In this document: in pieces, positions 24,636-31,961 of the stretch
Layout of the letters: each line of letters opens with the position of its first letter
Numbering within the stretch: the first letter of the stretch is position 1
Assembly: GCF_001050155.1 (NCBI RefSeq)
Contig: NZ_LFVY01000006.1
Span: 186,001-250,000 of the forward strand
DNA: 64,000 nucleotides
Direction: 5' to 3'
Source of the DNA: Nitratireductor soli
GTDB lineage: Bacteria; Pseudomonadota; Alphaproteobacteria; Rhizobiales; Rhizobiaceae
Position numbers and translations under genes: made by a program
The notes under the pieces: model-generated
Database searches by the model: none
The model's input: only the letters and a program-made list of their open reading frames with translations
What the model was told of the DNA's origin: nothing

Positions 24636-25601
24636 TCAGTCGGGGAACTGGTTGCGGGTGTCCAAAAGATCCGTCGGCAGCAGTTCGACGTCCTGGTTGC
24701 GGCCGGGGATGACACCGAAATCGCGCTGGTAGATGCGGTCGCGATTCTTGGCGATGATCGTGTATTCGCCTTCGGCCAGAACCATCGACGCATAGGCGCC
24801 GACCGTTTCGTAGACGATTTCGCCCGTATCGGTGAGGATCGACCAGGCGGTGTCGGCAATGGCCTCGCCGCCGCGTTCGCGCACCAGCTTGAGCGTCAGA
24901 TCGGCGGCGCGGTGTTCCACCGTCGCTTCGGTCAATTTGCCCGCCTCGACACGAATGTCCGAGCGGATCAGCGCGTTGACCGAGCCGTAGTTGGAGACAA
25001 CGTGGTAGGTGCCCGTGTTGAGGCGAACGATGCTGCCGGGCTTCACGTCGGGAATGATCAGCGCGCCGTCGCCGATCGCCTCCTCGCTGACTTCATAGAT
25101 CGAGAAGCGCAGCTGGTCGGGCGGAATGCGCACGCCGCCAGACAGGACGGCGTTGAGCTTGAGGCCGCCGGCATCGAGAACCAGGTCCTCGCGATGCGGC
25201 TCGCGGCCGACCGTGATGCGCTTGGTGGCGCCGGCGCGTCCATAGGCGGCGTGAACGAGGTAGCTGCCGGGGGCGAGCTGAAAAACGCCGGTGCCGCCGC
25301 GCGCGGTTGCCACCAGGGGCAATTTCTCGTCCGGTCCAGTTTCCGTGCCGAACACGCGCCACACAAGGCCGGTGTGAATTTCGCCGGCATCGTTGGCCAG
25401 ATGCGCGGCAAGGGTGATCTCGCCTGTTCCCTGCAAGGTGAGCGGACCACCCAGCGCGGCCGGCGCGTAATTGTTGAGGCCGGGGAGACGCAAACCGTCA
25501 ATCGCCGCCGATGCCTCCACTTGCGCGGCGGCCTGCAAGACCACGGATGGCGAACCAGCAATGAACGTCAGGGCAAGAACTGCCTGGGAAAGTCGGCGCA
25601 T
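24636..25601 (-). CDS. conserved secreted protein of unknown function
   Basis: 321 residues with an N-terminal signal peptide (MRRLSQAVLALTFIAGSPSV, cleavage near QAAAQ). The mature part looks like repeated beta-sandwich modules: LVWRVF and LAPGSYLVHAAYG near residue 80-115, LRFSIYEV and LNTGTYHVVSNYG near 165-205, AWSILTDTGEIVYETVGAYA and LAEGEYTIIAKN near 255-290. Each module has a G-x-Y step, suggesting three or four carbohydrate-regulatory-like repeats in the periplasm. Single gene, role unknown. Confidence 0.8.
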   Translation of the reverse strand: MRRLSQAVLALTFIAGSPSVVLQAAAQVEASAAIDGLRLPGLNNYAPAALGGPLTLQGTGEITLAAHLANDAGEIHTGLVWRVFGTETGPDEKLPLVATARGGTGVFQLAPGSYLVHAAYGRAGATKRITVGREPHREDLVLDAGGLKLNAVLSGGVRIPPDQLRFSIYEVSEEAIGDGALIIPDVKPGSIVRLNTGTYHVVSNYGSVNALIRSDIRVEAGKLTEATVEHRAADLTLKLVRERGGEAIADTAWSILTDTGEIVYETVGAYASMVLAEGEYTIIAKNRDRIYQRDFGVIPGRNQDVELLPTDLLDTRNQFPD

Positions 25602-25738
25602 GGTGCAACTTCAAGCCCAAGCCGGTGGCAATTTCAAGGCGATTGTGCGATTTCAGGCCTGCGTGCCTCCAGCCGCAAGCCAGCCGCAAGCCAGCCCAAG
25701 CGTTCCCACCCGGGTTTTTCACCGACAGGAGACAGACA

Positions 25739-26323
25739 GTGCATCCATCCGTGCTCAATTTCATGCTGGAGCGCAAATCGACGCCGATCCAGGATCTGAG
25801 CGCACCTGCGCCTTCGGACGCGGAGATCGAGACCATTCTGACCGTGGCTTCGCGCGTGCCGGACCATGGCCGCCTGACGCCATGGCGGTTCATCCTGTAT
25901 CGCGGCGAAGAGCGGCTGCGGATCGGCGAGGCGCTGGCGGCGTTGGCCGAGCAGCGCGAGGGCGCGCTGCCGGAATTGCGGTTGGAGAAGGAGCGGACGC
26001 GTTTTTCGCGCGCGCCGCTGGTCATCGGCGTCGTCTTCGTGCCCAGGAAGAGCCCGACCATCCCCGAATGGGAGCTGTTCCTGTCGGGCGGCATGGCGGC
26101 GATGAACCTGATGATCGCGGCCAACGCGCTGGGTTACGGCACCAATCTGATCACCAACTGGTATTCGGACGATGCCGAAGGGCGGCGCCTGTTGGGGCTG
26201 GCGCCGGAGGAAAAGGTGATCGGCTTCGTGCATATCGGCAGCACCGAGGGAGACGCACCGGAGCGGCCGCGCCCGGACGTGGCATCACTGGTATCGACGT
26301 ATCGCGGGCCGTGGGAGGGGTGA
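25739..26323 (+). CDS. nitroreductase family protein (YdjA-like)
   Basis: 194 residues from a GTG at 25739 with AGGAGA six bases upstream. The sequence MLERKSTPIQDLSAPAPSD, ASRVPDHGRLTPWRF, PEWELFLSGGMAAMNLMIAA and GYGTNLITNW is typical of the short YdjA-type nitroreductases, FMN-dependent NAD(P)H oxidoreductases. The stop overlaps the start of the flavin reductase-like gene in TGATG, so the two are cotranslated. The physiological substrate is not known. Confidence 0.88.
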   Translation: MHPSVLNFMLERKSTPIQDLSAPAPSDAEIETILTVASRVPDHGRLTPWRFILYRGEERLRIGEALAALAEQREGALPELRLEKERTRFSRAPLVIGVVFVPRKSPTIPEWELFLSGGMAAMNLMIAANALGYGTNLITNWYSDDAEGRRLLGLAPEEKVIGFVHIGSTEGDAPERPRPDVASLVSTYRGPWEG

Positions 26324-26928
26324 TGTTCTACGAACCGGCAAATGGGCACGGCCTGCCGCACGATCCCTTCAAGGCGATCGTCGCGCCCCGGCCGATCGGC
26401 TGGATTTCGAGCATGGGACGGGACGGCGCGGTCAATCTCGCTCCCTATTCCTTCTTCAATGCGATCTCTTCCGATCCGCATCTGGTGCTCTTTTCGTCGG
26501 AAGGGGCGAAGGACAGCGCGACCTTCGCCGAGGAGAGCGGCGAATTCGTCGTCAATCTGGCAAGCCGCGACCTGGCCGAGAAGATCAACGCCAGTTCCAT
26601 CGACGCGCCGCGCGGCGTCAGCGAGTTCGCCCATGCCGGATTGACGGAAGCGCCCTCGAAGCTGGTTGCGCCGCCGCGCGTGGCCGAGTGCCACGCGGCG
26701 CTCGAATGCAAGGTCACGGAGGTGCGCAGGCCGAACGGGCTGAACGGCAAGCCGGCCGGCGTGATCGTCGTCACTGGCGAGGTGATCGGCATCCACATCG
26801 ACGAGGCCGTGCTGAAGAACGGCCTGTTCGACGTGGTCGCCGCCGGCACCCTGGCGCGGCTCGGCTATCGCGATTACGCGGCGGTGACCGAAGTGTTCGA
26901 AATGGTCAGGCCGCGCTGGAAGGGCTAG
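26323..26928 (+). CDS. flavin reductase-like domain protein (DIM6/NTAB family)
   Basis: 201 residues. The segments KAIVAPRPIGWISSMGRDG, NLAPYSFFNAIS, FVVNLASRDLAEKIN and VVTGEVIGIHID are those of the flavin reductase-like FMN-binding split-barrel family. GGGAGGGG lies just before the overlapping TGATG. With the nitroreductase it forms a two-gene flavoprotein unit; one may supply reduced flavin for the other, which is inference. Confidence 0.85.
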   Translation: MFYEPANGHGLPHDPFKAIVAPRPIGWISSMGRDGAVNLAPYSFFNAISSDPHLVLFSSEGAKDSATFAEESGEFVVNLASRDLAEKINASSIDAPRGVSEFAHAGLTEAPSKLVAPPRVAECHAALECKVTEVRRPNGLNGKPAGVIVVTGEVIGIHIDEAVLKNGLFDVVAAGTLARLGYRDYAAVTEVFEMVRPRWKG

Positions 26929-27002
26929 TTCTACAGTTGCGATTTGGAGTCGCGCTCCTTCGCGGTAAATCGCAGCTGTCATGCTGGAAACCGGCGGCCT
27001 GA

Positions 27003-27389
27003 CTACCAGGCGTCCGGTTCGCGCACCATGTGAATGATGTTGGCCGGGCTGGTCACCCAGCCGCCCTTGAAGCCTTCCGGCAACGGCTCGATCGCGTCGC
27101 AACGCACGACGCCCGCTTTGGCCATGCGGTCGGCGGCGGCGGAAAATTCGTCGGTGAAGAGCTCCAACCAGATTTCCGCCTGGCTCATCTGCGGGGCTTC
27201 GTCGATCCACAATTTGTTGGGGCCGAGCTCGAAACCGACGGCCGGCGCTTTGTCCGTGATCGGCGTGAGGCCGACGGCGTCGCGATAGAAGGCGATGGTG
27301 GCTTCGTACTGGTGTGTCGGCACCTTCATGGCGATGTCGATGCCGCCGTAGAGTTTTGTCGTCGTTTTTACAGGCATTTGCTCACTCAT
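27003..27389 (-). CDS. VOC (glyoxalase/bleomycin resistance) family protein
   Basis: 128 residues with one VOC module: MKVPTHQYEATIAFYRDAVG, VGFELGPNKLWID, AEIWLELFTDE and GGWVTSPANIIHMV. The metal-site positions are only partly recognisable, so the activity is unknown. It lies 24 bases behind the AHSA1 gene and both probably answer to the divergent ArsR regulator. Confidence 0.82.
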   Translation of the reverse strand: MSEQMPVKTTTKLYGGIDIAMKVPTHQYEATIAFYRDAVGLTPITDKAPAVGFELGPNKLWIDEAPQMSQAEIWLELFTDEFSAAADRMAKAGVVRCDAIEPLPEGFKGGWVTSPANIIHMVREPDAW

Positions 27390-27413
27390 GGCATTTTCCT
27401 TGGTGTTTTCGGC

Positions 27414-27896
27414 TCAACGTTCGGGTTCACGCGCCGGTTCGCCGCGCAGTTCGCTGGCATAGTAGCCGTGGCGCAGATTGATGCCGTGCTCGAGAAAGGC
27501 CTTCATGCAGCACAGCATTTGCGTCCAGCCCTCGCAGTTGATGTAGGAGGCGCGCAGATGAGCGGCACTCTCGCGCCAGCCTGCTTCGGCTATGGTGACC
27601 AGCGTTCCGCCATCGTCGAGCGGCTCGAAATTCATTTCGATGCGCGTCTTGTAGAGCGTCTCTCCCTTCGGGCCGGAGCCGTCCCAGCGCAGAACGATGC
27701 GCTCGTTGTTTGCGACCTCATCGACCTCGACGGGCACCTCGCCCCACCACAGGACGGTCGCGCCGGTGATCAACGGCGCGCTGGCGCCGCCGACCGTGGT
27801 GAAATAGCCGCTGAGCTTCACTGGGTTCACCACCGCATCGAACACCGTCTCAACCGGCTTTGAAATTCTCGCGGAAACCCTGAATTCCGGTTTCAT
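27414..27896 (-). CDS. SRPBCC / AHSA1-family protein
   Basis: 160 residues from the ATG at 27896 with AGCGAGGA upstream. MKPEFRVSARISKPVETVF, GGASAPLITGATVLWWGEVP, RIVLRWDGSG and GGTLVTIAEAGW are those of the AHSA1/START-like ligand-binding fold. This family is often paired with an ArsR regulator and a VOC protein, as here. The ligand is unknown. Confidence 0.87.
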   Translation of the reverse strand: MKPEFRVSARISKPVETVFDAVVNPVKLSGYFTTVGGASAPLITGATVLWWGEVPVEVDEVANNERIVLRWDGSGPKGETLYKTRIEMNFEPLDDGGTLVTIAEAGWRESAAHLRASYINCEGWTQMLCCMKAFLEHGINLRHGYYASELRGEPAREPER

Positions 27897-27928
27897 GGCA
27901 CATCCTCGCTCTTGATCGATCGAAACAT

Positions 27929-27948
27929 ATGTTATAAAAATATAACAT
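27929..27948. promoter_or_regulatory. perfect inverted repeat overlapping the ArsR start codon
   Basis: ATGTTATA-AAAA-TATAACAT, 8-bp perfect arms with a 4-base spacer. The right arm runs two bases into the ATG of the ArsR gene (27947), and the AHSA1 start is 32 bases to the left. It is the obvious operator for both divergent genes. Confidence 0.75.
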
Positions 27949-28288
27949 GTCAAGACAAGCCAAAGACGACCTCGTGTTCAAAGCCCTGGCGCACCCGCGG
28001 CGGCGCGCCATGCTCGATGAACTGAAAGACCGCCCCTGTACGACGGGCATGCTTTGCGCCCGCTTTGCCGACATGGACCGATGCACCGTCATGCAGCATC
28101 TGAAAGTGCTGGAGGAGGCCGACCTGATCATCGCCAGGCGTGAAGGGCGGGAGCGGTGGAACCATCTCAACGCCCTGCCGATCAAGGCGATCAGCGATCG
28201 CTGGATCAGCCAGTACGCGGCGCATGCGGTTTCCATACTCGATCGGCTGAAGGGCGATCTCGACGGAACGGTTTCAAGCGACGCGTGA
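27947..28288 (+). CDS. ArsR-family transcriptional repressor
   Basis: 113 residues. FKALAHPRRRAMLDELKDRP and MDRCTVMQHLKVLEEADLII form the ArsR winged helix; no metal-binding cysteine cluster of the ArsR/SmtB type is seen (Cys occur at CTTGMLC and RCTV only). The start ATG at 27947 has no Shine-Dalgarno and lies inside the operator, so the mRNA may be leaderless. It probably represses itself and the AHSA1-VOC genes. Confidence 0.9.
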   Translation: MSRQAKDDLVFKALAHPRRRAMLDELKDRPCTTGMLCARFADMDRCTVMQHLKVLEEADLIIARREGRERWNHLNALPIKAISDRWISQYAAHAVSILDRLKGDLDGTVSSDA

Positions 28289-28418
28289 CCGGCAGGCAAG
28301 CGGCCAACTTGTCCTTGCCACGCCGGGCGGGGAGTGTCAGATTTTCACGGGGACTGGGAGGTCTTGACGGAGCCGAACGCCGGGCGCTGGCGATCGGTCC
28401 GATCGTTTGGAGGCAGAC

Positions 28419-28964
28419 ATGCGCGGACTTCCCATTATCTTTGCCGTGGTCTTGTGTTTCCTGGCGGGCGCAATCCTGCCGGGGCGGGCGGGAGAAACGG
28501 TGCTGACCGTCGCCGGTTCGGTGGAAAACACCAATCGCGGCGCGTTCGACCCATTCTTCGACGGGTTTCTCAAATATCACGACAAGGAGTTCGACAAGGC
28601 GTTTGGCTTCGACGTGGCCGCGCTGGCGACCCTGCCGCAGCAATCGATCAAGGTCAATGCCGACACCGAAGACTGGCCGGGCGTTCTCGCCATGGAAGGT
28701 CCGCTGCTGAAGGACGTGCTGGAGGCGGCGGGAGCGACAGGCAAATCGGTGACTGTTTACGCGCTCGATGGTTTCGGCCTGCAGATGGACGTCGAGAAAA
28801 TTGCCGCCCGTGACTGGGTGCTGGCGATGAAAGTGAACGGCGAGCCGCTGGGGATCGGTGGGCTGGGGCCGCTCTGGCTGGTCTATGACACGGGTGACCG
28901 GGTGGCGGGCGAAGACGAGGAGAAAACCTGGGTCTGGTCGGTCTTCTACATCGAGGCCGAGTAG
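28419..28964 (+). CDS. secreted protein with sulfite-oxidase-like molybdopterin fold, no Cys ligand
   Basis: 181 residues from the ATG at 28419 with GGAGG five bases upstream. A signal peptide covers about residues 1-23. The mature part (VLTVAGSVENTNRG, PLLKDVLEAAGATGKSVTVY, ALDGFGLQMDVEK, VLAMKVNGEPLGIGGLGPLW) resembles the oxidoreductase molybdopterin-binding domain. The mature chain has no cysteine, so the usual Mo-ligating Cys is absent and it may not be an enzyme. Single gene. Confidence 0.75.
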   Translation: MRGLPIIFAVVLCFLAGAILPGRAGETVLTVAGSVENTNRGAFDPFFDGFLKYHDKEFDKAFGFDVAALATLPQQSIKVNADTEDWPGVLAMEGPLLKDVLEAAGATGKSVTVYALDGFGLQMDVEKIAARDWVLAMKVNGEPLGIGGLGPLWLVYDTGDRVAGEDEEKTWVWSVFYIEAE

Positions 28965-28998
28965 GACGCCCGGCCCCGCGTTCCGAAAAGCCTGACCT

Positions 28999-29877
28999 TC
29001 AATCGGCTGCTCCATCGGTCGCACGGGCCAGCACGCGCTGCGCCAGAGCCAGGTGCGGCCGGTCATACATGCGTCCGCCAATGTTCACGACGCCGGCATT
29101 GCCGGCGGCGGCGAAGGCCTGCACGACGGCCTGTGCCTTCTCGATCTCATGCGCCGTAGGCGTGAAGGCCGCGTTGATGACCGGCACCTGCGCCGGGTGG
29201 ATCGCCATCTTGGCGACAAAGCCGTCGCGGGCGGCAAGGCGGCACTCTTCGGTGAAGGCTTCCATGTCGGAGAAGTTGGGGAACACCGTGTCGACGGCCG
29301 GCACGCCGGCAGCGGCGGCGGCCAGCAATGTCATGCTGCGTGCAAGGCGGAAGAGGTCGGTGTAGGAACCGTCCGCGTTGCGCGCGGCGAGCGCGCCGAT
29401 ATGGGCGGAGAGGTCTTCGGCGCCCCAGGTCAGCCCCGCCAGGCGCGGGCTTGCGGCACGGTAGCTCGCCGCGTTGAGGACGCCTATGGCGGTTTCGGTG
29501 ATGATCGGCAGGATGCGTGTCGCGCCGTCCTCGATGCCGTGCGCCGCCTCGTGGACGCGCAGGCTGGCGGCAAGGCGCGTGACATCGGCGCCGCCCTCCG
29601 CCTTGGGCAGCATGATGCCGTCGGGGCGACCCGCCATGACGATGGCGAGATCGTCCTCGGTCATGCCGCTCGCCAGGTCGTTGACGCGCACATAGAGGGC
29701 GAGCGCGCTCCTGTCACGCGCGCCGGACAGGAAGCCGGTGGCGACGCGCCGGGCTTCCTCCTTGTTGTCCAGGCCGACGGAATCCTCCAGATCGACGATC
29801 AGCACATCGGCGCCCGATGCCTGCGCCTTCTCCAGCTTTCGGGGCGAATCTCCGGGAACGAACAGCAGCGAACGCAT
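28999..29877 (-). CDS. HpcH/HpaI aldolase family, CitE-like CoA ester lyase
   Basis: 292 residues. MRSLLFVPGDSPRKLEKA, ADVLIVDLEDSVGLDNKEEA, GIMLPKAEGG, LTWGAEDLSAHIG and MAIHPAQVPVINAAF are classic CitE-like motifs with the acidic Mg-binding residues. Such lyases split or form beta-hydroxyacyl-CoA esters such as malyl-CoA. It is two bases downstream of a MaoC hydratase gene; the pair could act in sequence on a CoA thioester. Confidence 0.9.
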   Translation of the reverse strand: MRSLLFVPGDSPRKLEKAQASGADVLIVDLEDSVGLDNKEEARRVATGFLSGARDRSALALYVRVNDLASGMTEDDLAIVMAGRPDGIMLPKAEGGADVTRLAASLRVHEAAHGIEDGATRILPIITETAIGVLNAASYRAASPRLAGLTWGAEDLSAHIGALAARNADGSYTDLFRLARSMTLLAAAAAGVPAVDTVFPNFSDMEAFTEECRLAARDGFVAKMAIHPAQVPVINAAFTPTAHEIEKAQAVVQAFAAAGNAGVVNIGGRMYDRPHLALAQRVLARATDGAAD

Positions 29878-29879
29878 GG

Positions 29880-30335
29880 TCAGACGTCCTGCTTCTTGAC
29901 GATCATCGCCTGGCGCAGGCAGCGCGCCACCAGCTTGTCGTCCTGATTGTAGGCGCGGTGCTCGAACTCGACGATGCCGCGATCGGGCTTCGACTTCGAT
30001 TCACGGACGGATTTGACCTCGGTCTCGACGCGGATCGTGTCGCCATGGAACACCGGATTGGGAAAGACGGTTTCCGTCATGCCGAGATTGGCGATGGTCG
30101 TGCCGAGCGTTGTGTCGTGGACGGAGATGCCGATCATCAGGCCGAGCGTGAACAGGGAATTGACCAGCGGCTTGCCCCATTCCGTTTTCTCGGCGAAGGC
30201 GAAATCGATGTGCAGGGGCTGCGGATTGAGGGTCATCACGGAAAACAGCATGTTGTCGCTCTCCGTCACGCTCTTGCGCAATTCGTGCTGGAAAACCTGT
30301 CCCGGCTTGAATTCCTGCAGATAAAGACCGGCCAT
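29880..30335 (-). CDS. MaoC-family hot-dog hydratase/dehydratase
   Basis: 151 residues from the ATG at 30335, which has GGAGG nine bases upstream; a longer frame runs through the palindromic repeat and is rejected. QVFQHELRKSVTESDNMLFS, NPQPLHIDFAFAEKTEWGKP and LVNSLFTLGLMIGISVHD form the MaoC hydratase motif with Asp and His. First gene of a two-gene operon with the CitE-like lyase. Confidence 0.9.
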   Translation of the reverse strand: MAGLYLQEFKPGQVFQHELRKSVTESDNMLFSVMTLNPQPLHIDFAFAEKTEWGKPLVNSLFTLGLMIGISVHDTTLGTTIANLGMTETVFPNPVFHGDTIRVETEVKSVRESKSKPDRGIVEFEHRAYNQDDKLVARCLRQAMIVKKQDV

Positions 30336-30365
30336 CGATGTCCTCCGATTGGTGTCCGGTTTCTT

Positions 30366-30472
30366 GATAGACCGGTTCAGCGTTTCATGGAAACGCTGAA
30401 CCGGTCTATCGCTTTGCTTTTCCGTATTTATGCGGACGTCAGGTGAAACCACCTGACTGCAAAATGCTCTAG
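30366..30472. repeat. rhizobial-type palindromic intergenic repeat, copy R1
   Basis: It starts with a perfect palindrome of 21-bp arms around ATG (30366-30410), followed by a spacer and a second palindrome GTCAGGTG-AAAC-CACCTGAC, and ends AAAATGCTCTA. A similar sequence occurs at 31866-31961 in the same orientation. Confidence 0.8.
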
Positions 30473-30588
30473 TGGTGGATCCTGACAGATGGTGCCCATC
30501 TGTTGGGAAAAATCGCCCCACCGGATCAATAGCTTGTGGGCTGACTTGTCGAAACAGATGGGACCATCTGTTTCGGTCAGACCACTAG
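30469..30588. mobile_element. 120-bp MITE-like palindromic element
   Basis: Ends are CTAGTGGT and ACCACTAG (8-bp inverted repeats). Internal stems are CAGATGG/CCATCTG, present once in each half. No coding capacity. It overlaps the end of R1 by about four bases. Confidence 0.6.
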
Positions 30589-30687
30589 ACGCGCGCCACG
30601 GCCCCGGCAAGCCGGCAGTTATGGTAAACGTTTCCTATACGAATTGCCGCTAGGGTCGGTTCAGACGGGGCGGGAGCGTGTGCGGCG

Positions 30688-31833
30688 GTGAGAGTGGTCC
30701 AGCATTTTCTGAATTGGATGGAGACGGCCAAAGTGTCGGAGCGGGCAGCAGCGGCAACGGCGCTGGCGCGGGCTTATCTCGACGCGGAGCTGGCCTTTGA
30801 GGACCGTTATGCGGCGGAAGCCGCGCTGACCGCGCTGCTTGACGATCCCTCTTCCAAGGTGCGCGCGGCGCTGGCCGAGGCCCTGTCCGTCAGCCGTCAT
30901 GCGCCGATGCAGGTGGTGGCGGCGCTGGCCGCCGACCAGCCGGACGTCGCCGCGCCCATTCTGGCACGCTCGCCGGTCCTGTCCGATTCCGACCTGATCG
31001 ATCGCGTTGCCGAGGGGCGAGAAAAAACCCAGCGTCTGATCGCCATGCGTCCACGGCTTTCCATGGGGGTCTCGGCGGCCATTGCCGAGGTCGGCGCGCT
31101 TGAAGCCTGCGTCGAGCTGGTGGAAAATTCCGGCGCCGATATCGCCGGGCTGAGCTTTCGCCGCATGGTGGAGCGGCATGGCGCCGATGCCGTTTTGCGC
31201 GAAGCGCTGATCAAGGATGCGCGCCTGCCGCCCGATTGCCGGCATCTGCTGCTTGTTCAACTCGGCGAGACGCTGCGCGTCGCACCGCTGGTCCAGGCGC
31301 TGGTCGGAGCCGCGCGGGCGGAAAAACTGACGCGGGATGCCTGTGTGCGTGCGTCGCTGACCTTGATCGAGGCAATCGGGCAGGATGAGCATGCGGCGCT
31401 GGTCGAGCATCTGCGGCTGCGTGGCGATCTGTCGACCGGCTTTCTCATCCGCATGGTGGCGCATGGCAAGATCGACTTCTTCGGCGCGGTGCTCGTGGCG
31501 TTGACGGGGCAGGCCGAAACGCGAATCCGGGCGCTTCTGTCAGGCGGCCGGGACGTCGCCGTCGGAGCGCTGTTGCACAAGGCCGGGCTCGGTCGTCACA
31601 CTCGGGCGCCGATCCTGCGGGCACTCGGCGTCTGGCGCGAAGTGGCGCGCGGCAAGCGCGTGGCGGGTGCGCAGGAGGTTTCCTGGCTGATGCTGCACAG
31701 CCTTGGCGCGACGCCGGGGCAGGCGGGACCGGACGCCGATGCGGCCGAACTGGCCGGGCTTCTGCGTGGAATCCATCTGGATGCGCTGCGCGAGAACGCG
31801 CGCCTCCAGGCGCAGGCGATTGCCGCAGCGTAA
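30688..31833 (+). CDS. DUF2336 protein (HEAT-like repeats)
   Basis: 381 residues from a GTG at 30688. Helical repeats with the pattern LLDDPSSKVRAALAEALS, VVAALAADQPDVAAPILARS and GADIAGLSFRRMVE are typical of DUF2336, found widely in alphaproteobacteria and rich in HEAT-like units. No catalytic motif. It stands alone between two direct repeats and convergent to parE. Confidence 0.85.
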   Translation: MRVVQHFLNWMETAKVSERAAAATALARAYLDAELAFEDRYAAEAALTALLDDPSSKVRAALAEALSVSRHAPMQVVAALAADQPDVAAPILARSPVLSDSDLIDRVAEGREKTQRLIAMRPRLSMGVSAAIAEVGALEACVELVENSGADIAGLSFRRMVERHGADAVLREALIKDARLPPDCRHLLLVQLGETLRVAPLVQALVGAARAEKLTRDACVRASLTLIEAIGQDEHAALVEHLRLRGDLSTGFLIRMVAHGKIDFFGAVLVALTGQAETRIRALLSGGRDVAVGALLHKAGLGRHTRAPILRALGVWREVARGKRVAGAQEVSWLMLHSLGATPGQAGPDADAAELAGLLRGIHLDALRENARLQAQAIAAA

Positions 31834-31865
31834 ACCGTCGCTTCTAATTCCTTCGCAAAGATCGC

Positions 31866-31961
31866 TTCAGCGTTTCATAGAAGCGTTGAACCGGTCTATC
31901 TCTTTGTTTTTGCGCATTTATGCGGACGTCAGGTGATTCCACCTGGCTACAAAATGCTCTA
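31866..31961. repeat. rhizobial-type palindromic intergenic repeat, copy R2
   Basis: Same order as R1 with a less perfect first palindrome, then GTCAGGTG-ATTC-CACCTGGC and the end AAAATGCTCTAA. The final CTA (31959-31961) is the complement of the parE stop codon, so the repeat abuts and supplies the end of parE. Confidence 0.78.
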
